In this document: in pieces, positions 21,400-30,856 of the stretch
Layout: each line of letters starts with the position of its first letter
Position numbering within the stretch: the first letter of the stretch is position 1
Assembly (NCBI GenBank): GCA_030407315.1
Contig: JALQPE010001860.1
Coordinates: 248,001 to 312,000, forward strand
DNA length: 64,000 bases
DNA from: Asparagopsis taxiformis
Taxonomy: Eukaryota; Rhodophyta; Florideophyceae; Bonnemaisoniales; Bonnemaisoniaceae
Reading direction: 5' to 3'
Translations under genes and position numbers: made by a program
Notes under the pieces: model-generated
Databases searched by the model: none
What the model was told of the DNA's origin: nothing
What the model saw: only the letters and a program-made list of their open reading frames with translations

Positions 21400-24198
21400 A
21401 TGGTTTTGCGAGTCCTAAACGTCGCAGAGAAACCCTCTGCAGCGAAAGAAATTGTTACAGTTCTTCGCCAGAACAGACCATCTCGCTCAAGGCCAGGCTT
21501 GTCTCGATTCAACCAAATCCATGAGTTCGAGATGAACCTCGCAGGGAACCAGGCTTTAATGGTTTTTACATCTGTTCTGGGTCATCTGAAAAGCAGCGAC
21601 TTTGAGACCAGATATCGCAAGTGGGGCTCCTGCGATCCTTTGCAACTGCTAAACCCCGCTGTATCAAAGGTAGAGTGGTTCGTCGCTGAGGACAAACTTC
21701 CGCTGGCACAAACACTGAAGAATGAATCAAGAAGTGCAGACTGGCTTATCCTATGGCTTGATTGCGATTCTGAGGGGGAGAAAATTGCAGTGGATGTAGC
21801 AGATGTATGCAAGACTGGAAGGACGAATATTGTCGTGAAACGTGCGCGATTCTCAGCTATGACGCCGGGAGACCTGTTCCGTGCTGTGAACCATTTAGAG
21901 GCACCAAATCAGCTGGTGGCAAGCATGGTAGCAACCCGACAGGAAATCGATCTTCGTGCTGGCTCAGCTTATACGAGATTTCTAACTACGGAGCTGCAGA
22001 AGTTTGCTCTCAATGCCGAGGATGATCGACCAATCATCAGTTACGGTCCTTGTCAGTTTCCCACGTTGGGTCTTGTCGTTGATCGTTGGTTAACGATTCA
22101 AAACTTTGTCCGTCGACCATTCTGGGTGTTCGATTTGAGGATCAAGGATTGCAAAGTTCCATTTGAATGGGCCAGGAAGCATCTTTTTGATGAATACTCT
22201 GCTATGGTTCTTTATGAACTATGCATTGAGGAGTCTGAACAGGACGGGCATCTTGCAACCGTAACACGAGTTGATAAGCGTGTACGGAATAAGTGGCGGC
22301 CTCTACCGCTTTCTACTGTTGAACTACAGAAAATTTCTTCGCGTTCACTACGAATAAGTTCTCATCGAGCGATGGAAGTGACCGAGTCACTGTATAACAA
22401 GGGCCTTATCAGTTATCCACGGACGGAAACAGACCAGTTCAATAGTACATATAATTTGCGAGATCTTGTTGCGAAACAGGCAGGCCATCACTCGTGGGGT
22501 CCATTCGCATCACGGCTTTTAAACCCGCCAGACGCACAGGACCCTGTACGGTTTCAATGGCCGCGAGCGGGAGGACATGATGACGGAGCCCATCCACCTA
22601 TTCATCCAACTGACAGTGCTCCAGAATCATTCGAAACTCCAGACCACCAGAAGCTTTATGAATATATTACCAAGCGGTTTTTGGCCTGTTGTAGCATTGA
22701 TGCACGAGGTGCAGAGACAAGGGTTGAAGTTCGTGCAGGAGATTCTGAACTGTTTTCAGCGCGAGGCTTGATCGTCGAAGAGAGAGGTTATCTCGAGGTG
22801 TTACATCCATTTGAACAGTGGACCGACAAGGACATGCCAGTTGCGTTGTTGACAGTGAATGCACGATTGCCAATTGAATCGTTGACGTTCCGCCGATCGC
22901 AAACCCAACCGCCGCCACTTTTACAAGAAGCGGACCTAATTGCACTCATGGATCATCACGGTATTGGAACCGATGCTACGATCGCAGAGCACATCAAGAA
23001 AGTGCAAGATAGACATTACGTCGAGAAGTTACAAAATGATGGAGGCAGATTTTCACCGACTGAAATTGGTAAGGCGCTGGTGATAGCTCATGAACTATGT
23101 CAATTGCACCTTGCCCGGCCGCATATGCGGGCGAGACAGGAGGTAGAACTAAAGCGTATTCTAAATGGACAGGCGCATGCGAGCGATGTACTACAGAGCG
23201 CGTTGACAGAGTACACTGCAAAGTTCCAGGCGCTTCGGGAACGTCGTGAAACGATAGATGCGGTCTTCAGAGAACGGTTTGGTGCTGTATCGGCTCAGAC
23301 GTGGGGGTTGTTGCAAGCTAGTTTCAGTACATGTGGCGGGTGCTCGGGACGCATGCAGCTGAAGGGTACTGGCGGAAATAACGCTTCCAGTAGAGGACGC
23401 GGACGTGGAAGGGGGCGTGCGACGACTACAGAGGGGGATCGTGCGGTACACTGCACGACATGCTCTGTCACGTTACGTCTTCCACGAAATGGAGACTTGA
23501 CAGGTACTGGACAGAGTTGTCCGTTGTGCAATTATGAAGTTTTGACAGTGCGAAACATCGAAACAAGCTCGACACATACACTATGTCCAAAGTGTTACAA
23601 TTCGCCACCAGAAGGCGACGCGAATCGGCAAAATCGTACTGATAACTTTCGTTGCTTTCAATGCACGGCCACGTGCCAGTTTGCATCCAGGGACAGTGCG
23701 GTGTCTGATATAGCCACATGTCCCGTTTGTGGAAGCGCATGCTCGATCAAGGAAAGTCGCGACGGGGCGTGTTTCTACGCTACATGCGGGAGGGGGCGCG
23801 AATGCCAATTTGTGTATTGGTTCCCGAGGAACAGCGTGCGGACCATCGAAAAGTCGGGCGCGAGATGCAATCGATGCAATTCGGAGAAACTGAAAATCGT
23901 CTGGAAAAGGAATGCTGTACCTGTCGGTGTACCTGATACGTTTGAAGGTTGTATATGGTGCGACGAAAGGTACGTTGTAGCCCTGGTGAGTATCGGAGCT
24001 GCAGATGCTGCTCCGGGACATGTAAGGCCTGGGCAGTCCGTTCCGACCGGGCGAGGCTGGGGCAGAGGGGGCGGCCGGTTTGGAGATATCGAGGACAGCG
24101 GACGAGGTGGTGCCCGTCGCGGTGTTGCAAGAGGCGCGGGACGCGTACGAGGCAGAAGTCGCGCTCGAGGGAGATATATGCGCGGCAATGCACGATAG
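21400..24198 (+). CDS. TOP3: DNA topoisomerase III (type IA), TOP3-alpha type
   Basis: A type IA topoisomerase that decatenates single-stranded DNA and dissolves double Holliday junctions together with a RecQ helicase. The single exon gives 932 residues. The TOPRIM domain begins at once (LNVAEKPSAAKEIVTVL; DCDSEGEKIA). The active-site Tyr is in LISYPRTETDQF near residue 337, and GIGTDATIAEHI is in the gate domain. The C-terminal third carries several Cys4 zinc fingers (CGGCSGRM; CTTCSVTL with CPLCNYEV; CPKC; CPVCGSACS; CNRCNSEKL). The fourth of these, with ATCGRGRECQFVYWFPR, looks like a GRF-type finger. The tail is Gly/Arg-rich. This layout matches TOP3-alpha rather than TOP3-beta. Confidence 0.94.
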   Translation: MVLRVLNVAEKPSAAKEIVTVLRQNRPSRSRPGLSRFNQIHEFEMNLAGNQALMVFTSVLGHLKSSDFETRYRKWGSCDPLQLLNPAVSKVEWFVAEDKLPLAQTLKNESRSADWLILWLDCDSEGEKIAVDVADVCKTGRTNIVVKRARFSAMTPGDLFRAVNHLEAPNQLVASMVATRQEIDLRAGSAYTRFLTTELQKFALNAEDDRPIISYGPCQFPTLGLVVDRWLTIQNFVRRPFWVFDLRIKDCKVPFEWARKHLFDEYSAMVLYELCIEESEQDGHLATVTRVDKRVRNKWRPLPLSTVELQKISSRSLRISSHRAMEVTESLYNKGLISYPRTETDQFNSTYNLRDLVAKQAGHHSWGPFASRLLNPPDAQDPVRFQWPRAGGHDDGAHPPIHPTDSAPESFETPDHQKLYEYITKRFLACCSIDARGAETRVEVRAGDSELFSARGLIVEERGYLEVLHPFEQWTDKDMPVALLTVNARLPIESLTFRRSQTQPPPLLQEADLIALMDHHGIGTDATIAEHIKKVQDRHYVEKLQNDGGRFSPTEIGKALVIAHELCQLHLARPHMRARQEVELKRILNGQAHASDVLQSALTEYTAKFQALRERRETIDAVFRERFGAVSAQTWGLLQASFSTCGGCSGRMQLKGTGGNNASSRGRGRGRGRATTTEGDRAVHCTTCSVTLRLPRNGDLTGTGQSCPLCNYEVLTVRNIETSSTHTLCPKCYNSPPEGDANRQNRTDNFRCFQCTATCQFASRDSAVSDIATCPVCGSACSIKESRDGACFYATCGRGRECQFVYWFPRNSVRTIEKSGARCNRCNSEKLKIVWKRNAVPVGVPDTFEGCIWCDERYVVALVSIGAADAAPGHVRPGQSVPTGRGWGRGGGRFGDIEDSGRGGARRGVARGAGRVRGRSRARGRYMRGNAR

Positions 24199-24568
24199 CA
24201 GAATCGTAGTGATGCGATCGACGTAATCGATGGTGGATGTTATAAACAGAGGGTTACTAAAAATCTATTTATCTGATGCGAAAAAGGCTCCAGCATGATG
24301 GACGCCTAGTAGGAACGGTTACTGAAGCGTCGAGGCGACACAATCGGGACAGTCTGTCAAGTTTGGTCGTGTCGAACAGTAGCCCCCAGTATCAATGGAA
24401 CGAGCAGCTCTCGGAAGTAGCCACGCTATCGGCCCCGTTTGTGGCGAGAACTGCTATTTGATTGTTACTACCACACTGCCTTCCCATCATAGTCGCTCGT
24501 TCTTGGCAGCTTGATTCGTAGGACGAAATCGCAATTGACAGCGTTGACTGCTAGCAAAGAATCCAAAG
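24199..24568. other. Intergenic region
   Basis: Downstream of topoisomerase III and upstream of the small one-helix gene. One 61-codon plus-strand open frame (24276-24461) lacks recognisable features. No gene is seen. Confidence 0.5.
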
Positions 24569-24934
24569 ATGGCGGGTGTTGATCGCTCAGGAACAAATTG
24601 GACGCCGTGGCCACGTCTGGCCGGAATTCCGCAGCGTCTGCAAGTCGTTGGTGGTGTTGCGTGCATCATGGGTGCTGCCGGCGTTATGTTTGCCATTCGT
24701 CAGAGGGTTGGAGGTAAGTTTCCCGAGCGGCTACCGATCTCGTACGGAGCGTCTCGAAGCATGTGCTAACATCGTTTCGTTTGTAATGCCCTTTTCGCAG
24801 GTCCGCAACCGGGCACCATGAGCAAGGAATGGCAGGAGGCCACCGACAAACTGAATATGGCTAGGGAACGTGAGGCCGGAGAACCAGTAGAGCTCAACCC
24901 GATCTCCAACTACATGAAGAACAACAAGAAGTAA
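24569..24934 (+). CDS. Small single-helix protein, probably mitochondrial
   Basis: Two exons, 24569-24713 and 24801-24934, join across an 87-nt intron (donor gtaagt, acceptor ttcgcag) to encode 92 residues. The N-terminal half has a polar lead and one hydrophobic helix (VVGGVACIMGAAGVMFAIRQ). The C-terminal half is polar and charged (MSKEWQEATDKLNMARERE, ending NPISNYMKNNKK). Size and layout are those of small one-helix subunits of mitochondrial inner-membrane complexes, for example cytochrome c oxidase, but I do not recognise a specific family. The intron splits the gene just after the helix, and the spliced frame ends cleanly at TAA. The gene call is good; the function is not known. Confidence 0.7.
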
Positions 24935-25017
24935 ACTAGGTGACATCTAGATCAATTCCCAACGCAGCCAAAGCAGTGCCAATTCTTTAATAATAATCGT
25001 CTCTACGATACAGCTGT

Positions 25018-26529
25018 TTATGGAAAATGCGAGTAGTACCCCACCTGAGCATCCTGGCCGTTGAGGACACGACTTTCGTCCTCATCGGGTGGTGTCCATC
25101 CCATGGAGCGGAGCAAACTCTCGAAGCGCACACCCTCCTCAGGATTTGGCAGCGGTGGCAGTAGAATATCTTCCCCATCAGCGCCATTCAACAGCACGGA
25201 TGCGCTCCCCGCATGTATGTGGCACATCATATCAATCATAGACAAAGTGTTTCCGCTACGTTGCGCTTGCGAAGATTCTTCTTGTTCCTCAGCGTGTAAC
25301 AGATCTTTCACTAGTGCTTCCGCTCCACCGTGCCGTTCATCCGTCCTGCCATTCATCGATTTTGCATGATTCTTATCTTTCTCTACAATCTGCAATTCAT
25401 CAAACTGAAGCGATCGCCCGTCAATCGTCGAATTGAGAGACGAACAACTGAAGAGCGCGTCATCCGTAGCCCACGCGCTCGAATTCGTGCTAGTATTTTT
25501 GTTTCCACGCGGTGTCTCCGCTGCTTCTGTAAAAGGCTCCGCCGCAGCAACAGCTTGTGATGATATCGTGGAAACAGATGTCGGTTCATGATGCAGGCCA
25601 TTCGTATCGGAGTGTGCCACCGGTTGCGCTGCGCGTTGAGTCGGGGGAGGAGGATTAATCAATGTGTGATCAGAAGGTACCGGAATAATATTTGAACGAC
25701 TCGCTTCATTGGTATCTTTTGCCTTGACATCAGCCGCTGTCCTCTTTGCCAGGATCTTAATCATCTTCTCATCTTTTTCCGCGGCCAATCTCCTCGCCTG
25801 AACGCGATCAATTTCGTCCGTGTCCCTCCTGCGCGGCGGACGAGCGGTAGGGCGCATAGTGATCGCATCACGAAAGGCTTCCGCGCGGGCATTAGACGGT
25901 GGGGATGGGCGTTCTTCGCGAGGATATTGGCGACGGGGTTCAAAGCCGGGAGGGACGTCTGCTTTTTCGCGTGGGCGAGGAGCATCGCGGGCAAAAGCGT
26001 CTGCGAGACGGCGGGGAGGAGCGGGGGATCTGTGTTGATGTTTGGCCACGCGACGAGCGAGCTGTGTACGGGAGGCATCGGAAGATAGGCTTTGCATGCG
26101 ACTGGCAAGGGGTTCGCGTGGAGGCGGTGGGGCTGGTTGCTTGGAAGCAGCCACGGAGCCTGTGGAGCGAAGGCCTCCACCGCCGAGGGATCGAAGGGGG
26201 TTGCGCGGGACGGCCGAGGCGGTCGGGACGAGTTTGGAGTAGAGGAGGAGTTGAGCGTCGGCATTGTGGGGTGTTGAGTCGGTTGCAGTGAGGTCGGGAG
26301 TTGGAGAGGAGGCGACGACTTCGGCGGCTGTGATGGGCTTTGGCCAGCGCGGGGCATCTGGTGAGGGGGCGTTGGTGGGGAGTGAGGGAAAATTGAGGTC
26401 ATCTTGGGAGGGTCGACGCGGGGGGAGAGTGGGCATTTGTTGAGCGAAAGAATAAGTCATTGTGGCGAGCTTTGCGCGGAGGTTTGGCGGCTCCGGCGGC
26501 TGGGGACGGTCGCGGCGCGGCGTGGCCAT
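25018..26529 (-). CDS. Disordered Pro/Arg-rich protein, vasculin-like ends
   Basis: A single exon of 503 residues, low in complexity and largely disordered. It is rich in Pro, Arg, Ser and Ala, with charged stretches such as RDTDEIDRVQARRLAAEKDEK. Two short patterns stand out: DDLNFPSLPT near residue 42, and RFESLLRSMGWTPPDEDE near residue 475. A FPSL motif early and an LLxxMGW segment followed by acidic residues late is the general plan of vasculin/GPBP1-type nuclear proteins and some plant relatives. The match is short and could be chance. There is no signal peptide, membrane helix or enzyme motif. The ATG at 26529 is the first in frame. Overlapping frames on both strands reflect its skewed composition. 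Confidence 0.6.
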   Translation of the reverse strand: MATPRRDRPQPPEPPNLRAKLATMTYSFAQQMPTLPPRRPSQDDLNFPSLPTNAPSPDAPRWPKPITAAEVVASSPTPDLTATDSTPHNADAQLLLYSKLVPTASAVPRNPLRSLGGGGLRSTGSVAASKQPAPPPPREPLASRMQSLSSDASRTQLARRVAKHQHRSPAPPRRLADAFARDAPRPREKADVPPGFEPRRQYPREERPSPPSNARAEAFRDAITMRPTARPPRRRDTDEIDRVQARRLAAEKDEKMIKILAKRTAADVKAKDTNEASRSNIIPVPSDHTLINPPPPTQRAAQPVAHSDTNGLHHEPTSVSTISSQAVAAAEPFTEAAETPRGNKNTSTNSSAWATDDALFSCSSLNSTIDGRSLQFDELQIVEKDKNHAKSMNGRTDERHGGAEALVKDLLHAEEQEESSQAQRSGNTLSMIDMMCHIHAGSASVLLNGADGEDILLPPLPNPEEGVRFESLLRSMGWTPPDEDESRVLNGQDAQVGYYSHFP

Positions 26530-27201
26530 CGGGTCATAGGGCGCGTCGGGGGCGCCTGCGGAGCGGGGCGTCGGGATGGGGTGTGGGACGGGCGTTGAAA
26601 TTGGTTAATGGGGCGGAATTGGGGAAAGTGGGCGCGTAGTGGATTGGTGATGGCGGTTGATTGTGGCAGACAGAGGAACAGACAGCGGGGGCTTGAGCGA
26701 GTGAAAAACAGACGAGGCGACGGGATGGCGAGACTGGACAGAGCGAGACAGCGATGTACAGCAGAATAGGTTGAGGAGTGAAAAGTACAAAGATGGTGGG
26801 AGTAGTTAAAAAGTGAGTTGACGGTTAGACAGAGTTGGGTCCAGAGTCGGTGGGGGTCGGTTGGTGCTGGCAAGTTAACGAAAACGAACAAATAGTGTAG
26901 TGTGCAGCAGAGCATAGCACGGAGCGTCGGTTGGGCAGTAGTGCCGTGGGCGAGTGGCGCACGAGCCTCAGCGCGTCTGCAGTGGCATGCCAATTTTCTC
27001 GGACCGCTCGGCTCGACTCGGCTGCGTGAGCCTCCGCAGCACCACCTGAGAATACGACAGCTTGTCCAATGTGCTGTTGCCACGTGCCCTTTGCATCTAC
27101 GAACGATTCGGCTACGTCATGTGCCCCGTGCTTGTGCACCCTTGAACAAGCCGCTTGCGTTTGCCATCTTCCAGCTCACAACTTGAATTATCATAAACGT
27201 A
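26530..27201. other. Intergenic region, purine-skewed
   Basis: About 670 bases upstream of the disordered protein gene and downstream of KIN17, both on the minus strand. The plus strand is notably G- and A-rich from 26640 to 26830. A minus-strand frame is open here, but it is only the skewed composition read through. No gene is seen. Confidence 0.5.
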
Positions 27202-28371
27202 TTACACGGCACGCGATACATCTTCGTATTCCACACGACTCACTTGCTCCCCTGATCTCTCTTCCGCGACCGTAACGCAAAACGCTTCGGTATGTATACT
27301 CTTGATCTTGCCCTTCCGTCCGCGCCGTGCTCCGCGCACGAACATCACCGTCCCGCCCACTTTCGGAATCACCGTTTCTAGATCATCTTGATCCAACTCG
27401 ACAATCGTCTCCCCATCGACCAATTTTACTTGTGCTCCATACTCCTCAATCACCTTGATCACTTTGCCCTTCTTCCCATAAAAGCGCCCATCGCCCACTT
27501 CTTTATTCAAAATCTTCACGACGATATTTTCATGCACCCACGGCCTCGAATCCACCTCAACCTTTGCCAAACTCTCCTCTTCTTTCAAAGCTTCCTGCTC
27601 CGATCGCATAATCTCCTCAATCGCAGACACCTTTGGCGCCTCTCCCCACCGATTGCGCTTTCTCTTCTTAGTCTTCACACCGTCCGCACCCATCGTGTTC
27701 AGAACATTGCCGTCTGCAACCGCCACCATTCTCTTCTTACGCTGCGACTCCAGTCGTATCGCAATCGGTCCCTCGTTGACCGCTGCCAATCGCTCATCGT
27801 CGTTCTCGCCTTCCGCAACACTCTGTTGCGCTCGCGCCGCCCGTAGTTGTCGTTCAAGCAAAACATCCGCTCGCTGTTCCTCGTCAAGTCGGGCGCCGTC
27901 GATTTCTTTCGCCATGCGGTGCTTCTCCGCAGCATCACGATCCAAATACGCGAGCCACCATCCGTCATCTCTGTCCTCCACCCGGCAAAGACCGTCCCTC
28001 CCGAGCTCTTTCACAAACTCGGTAAGCGTAGTCCACTTTGTGGCGTTCATATGCAGATGATCTCGGTCCTTGATGTATTCTTGATACACGTTGTTTGCAA
28101 GCACCAACGAGGTTCCGTAGCGACGCCGGAGCACCAGCAGAAAGTCGCGACGAAACTGTGTTGAGAACTTGGATATAAACTCTTCGGGGCGTTCGGTGAA
28201 CACAGCCAGTTTGCGTTGATGGACCGCGCTCTGAGTATGGCACTTGAACCCGTTCTCATCGCGGCACTGTTTTTCACACATTTGACAATACCAGCGCAGA
28301 CGACCAAGGCCTTTGGCCTTTATGCGCTTGGCCACCGCCTTGGCAGTCATCGGGCCGCCGTCCTTTCCCAT
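27202..28371 (-). CDS. KIN17: KIN17 DNA/RNA-binding protein
   Basis: KIN17 is a conserved nuclear protein that binds curved DNA and RNA and takes part in replication and the stress response. The 389-residue product begins MGKDGGPMTAKAVAKRIKAK and then has the single C2H2 zinc finger (CQMC-12-H-5-H) at about residues 28-51, followed by the winged-helix domain with the characteristic FSTQFRRDFLLVLRRRYGT. A Lys/Arg nuclear signal (KTKKRKRNRWGE) lies near residue 240. The C-terminal KOW-like region has VGGTVMFVRGARRGRKGKI. All parts are in the expected order and length. The stop is about 670 bases from the start of the next minus-strand gene. Confidence 0.95.
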   Translation of the reverse strand: MGKDGGPMTAKAVAKRIKAKGLGRLRWYCQMCEKQCRDENGFKCHTQSAVHQRKLAVFTERPEEFISKFSTQFRRDFLLVLRRRYGTSLVLANNVYQEYIKDRDHLHMNATKWTTLTEFVKELGRDGLCRVEDRDDGWWLAYLDRDAAEKHRMAKEIDGARLDEEQRADVLLERQLRAARAQQSVAEGENDDERLAAVNEGPIAIRLESQRKKRMVAVADGNVLNTMGADGVKTKKRKRNRWGEAPKVSAIEEIMRSEQEALKEEESLAKVEVDSRPWVHENIVVKILNKEVGDGRFYGKKGKVIKVIEEYGAQVKLVDGETIVELDQDDLETVIPKVGGTVMFVRGARRGRKGKIKSIHTEAFCVTVAEERSGEQVSRVEYEDVSRAV

Positions 28372-28898
28372 GGTGCGCTTGTGCGGCTTGTCACTAGACG
28401 GAAAGAATATTTGAGAGAGTTAGGCAAGGGGCAGGACAAGCGCTGGAAGGTCTTGTGGGAAATTGTGTGCTGTGAAGCTGTTGGCGAAAACCAATAAAGC
28501 GTAGAGGTCGTTGACAGAACAACGCGCCTTGCTTTGTGGGTGATGAACTGTAGATGCGCACGTGCACGTTTGCATGCATGTAACCTGACAGCGATTGAGC
28601 TGAATCGAGCGAAATATTGAAAAAATTTGGGCCACTGTTCTACACACGCTGCCCATTGGTGCGAGAGCCTCAATTCTGTTCAAATCCAGCCAATCACAAC
28701 AAAACATGTTCTACTTTTTATCAAAAATATTTGACATCCTGCTCCACAATGTCATCTATATATATCTTGGTTTGGAGCCGGGATTAGCTTGTGTCTGAAA
28801 GCTAGTATCACAATGCATACCAATCTTGTAAACAAGAGGCTGCTCCGTCGGGGAAAACTCAGACAATGCACAATCTTTCCAAGCAAAAAAGCGATCAG
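28372..28898. other. Intergenic region
   Basis: Upstream of KIN17 and downstream of the histidine phosphatase, both on the minus strand. Minus-strand open frames across 28347-28707 overlap each other and show no domain. No gene is seen. Confidence 0.5.
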
Positions 28899-29543
28899 TT
28901 AGTAACGCATCACATCAATCGCTTCGCGCGTAAAAAGACATGAAAACCCATCAACACAACACATACACGGTATATCCTTGTAACCAATATCAGGTACCAG
29001 CCCCTGGTTCAAAGCATCCACACTACTCCCATGCCCAACCAGCAGAATGTTCCCCTCGGGCTCCTTCTCTAGCCTCTGAAGAACCGCCTGAACTGTGTCA
29101 CGACACCTCTGGAACAACTGCTTGCAAGTCTCCGGATAGGCGTCAAAATTATGCGACATTGGAAAAATCGGTGTATACTCAGCGTCCACAGTATCAAACT
29201 CCTGTTTAAGATCGGCCACCGTCCGCCAAATGGGCCCCTTTTCGGACGATTTGTACCACTCGGCATTGAGCCATTCGCACATGCCGGGCTCGATGTGCAC
29301 CTTGAGTCGCGCATCGATGGCCGAGGCCGCGACAACAGCCGTGTTCACACAACGCGAGAACGGCGATGTGAACACATAGCGGATGTTCTCGGTGGCGAGT
29401 CGCTCGCCTAGCTCGCGCGCCATCCGCCGACCAGGGTCCGTGAGCGGCGGGTCGTGCGGGCGCGGCGCGCTTTTTATCCAACTAGCATCAACAAAGTCGA
29501 GTCGCTCGCCATGGCGGGCTACCAGCAGTTTTCGCGACGGCAT
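28899..29543 (-). CDS. Histidine phosphatase superfamily protein
   Basis: A 214-residue member of the phosphoglycerate-mutase-like superfamily, which uses a phosphohistidine intermediate. The N-terminal strand carries the RHG motif, LLVARHGERLDFVD. The second catalytic His is in ILLVGHGSSVDAL. The region between holds the usual FTSPFSRCVNTA (substrate and phosphate Arg) and the EPGMCEWLN segment near the acid residue. The order LLVARHGERLDFVD then DPPLTDPGRR resembles the UBASH3/TFIIIC-tau55-like branch, small phosphatases of uncertain substrate. The frame is open upstream to 29615 but lacks an ATG, so 29543 is the chosen start. The substrate is unknown. Confidence 0.85.
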   Translation of the reverse strand: MPSRKLLVARHGERLDFVDASWIKSAPRPHDPPLTDPGRRMARELGERLATENIRYVFTSPFSRCVNTAVVAASAIDARLKVHIEPGMCEWLNAEWYKSSEKGPIWRTVADLKQEFDTVDAEYTPIFPMSHNFDAYPETCKQLFQRCRDTVQAVLQRLEKEPEGNILLVGHGSSVDALNQGLVPDIGYKDIPCMCCVDGFSCLFTREAIDVMRY

Positions 29544-30856
29544 TGTGGTCGCACGGATCGACTGGTTCGTGTAGGCACTGTTGACTGACCGTGCAGCGGT
29601 TGAGATGCCTTTCAACAGATGATACAGATGTATGTATGCGTTGACACCGTCAACTCAACAGCTTGTAGAGATTGTTGGCTTGATCCTCATACAATCTGTC
29701 GTATGACGGCAGAGTATGACGGATGCTACTGCTCGCTGATTGGCGCGTTATGTTGAATGCTCAAAGTCGTTCTCCAATGAAATTGACTGCTTCACGTGCT
29801 CCATCAGGATTGGCCTCTTTTCGTACACTTTGCAACTAGTCATCGGCTGATGCGAGTGGTGGGCATACTCTGGACATCACCGATGTTGATGAACAGGCCC
29901 GAGGTGTCTTTACGACTCGAATCTGTTCACAGTTCTTTTCAGGTTCTGGAAGGTAGATACGCAAATAGTTCATTCATCAGAATTGCTATCCTTTTCCACC
30001 CGTATCGTTGTCTATAGATACATTCACATAGAAAAGTATCAGTCGCTGACATGTCATATAGGGAGTCCCTTTGCTGCCGTCCTGCGGGATACGGAGCGCG
30101 TTTTACGGGATACGGTAGAATCTGTCTTATTTTCAGCCTTTCTAGTGATAATGGGGTGGAGAAGATCGAATCGCCGTCGGCGCGAGAGCTCCGAATCAAT
30201 TTTCCAAACGGCCAAAGTACGTGATTACAAGTATCTAAATTCAGTGCTGAAGTGGCAGCTCATACTCGAAGGGTCCACATTATCTTCTATAGGACACCCC
30301 GTAGTATATATAGAGGAAACCATCTTTTTATCAATGATTGGGGCTGGCTTGTATGGTCCCACGCTTAGGGATAAGAGTTTTCGATCATTCCAGATTGGTG
30401 TCCCAATGGCTATAATTGCGCATAAACAATCATACTATACATCGGTCCAGCAGTCGCATTGGTCGATTCACAAACAATATTACCATCCTGTCCAATATGC
30501 ATTTTTGATACTGAGCAGAAGTATGGCTGATCAAGTTTAAGAAGAGAGATGGTATTATAGTATTGCCATCCGCAGGGGACGGAGAGAAGGCGGGTAGAGG
30601 TTTTCCATGGTGATGGAAGTGCAGCAGCGAATTAAATAGATTTACACTGAATTTTTTCCCCTTTCACACATTTGGTGAATTTTTGGATCCCTTGCTGTCA
30701 CTCTAAAGTTGTTCGCCTAGCCCACCAGGGAGGCAGATGCGCTTAATTGTCGAAATTCGCCATTTCACTATCAACTTCTATATCGTACTTTCCCCATTGT
30801 CTCCTCACATAGCCCGCACACGAGACGGAAAGTAACCACTACGTTCCACATCGCTG
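29544..30856. other. Divergent intergenic region with doubtful ORF
   Basis: About 1.3 kb between the histidine phosphatase (minus) and ZW10 (plus). A plus-strand frame is open at 29983-30540. It begins with TTG, and its best ATG is at 30151, giving 130 residues of basic then mixed sequence (MGWRRSNRRRRESSESIFQT) with no recognised domain. A short direct repeat, cgggatacgg, occurs twice near 30085 and 30106. It may be a relic or noise; I do not call it a gene. Confidence 0.3.

Noticed and set aside
26457..27083. 208-codon minus-strand open frame upstream of the disordered protein gene
   Set aside because: Reflects purine-skewed composition; no start context, domain or conserved motif.
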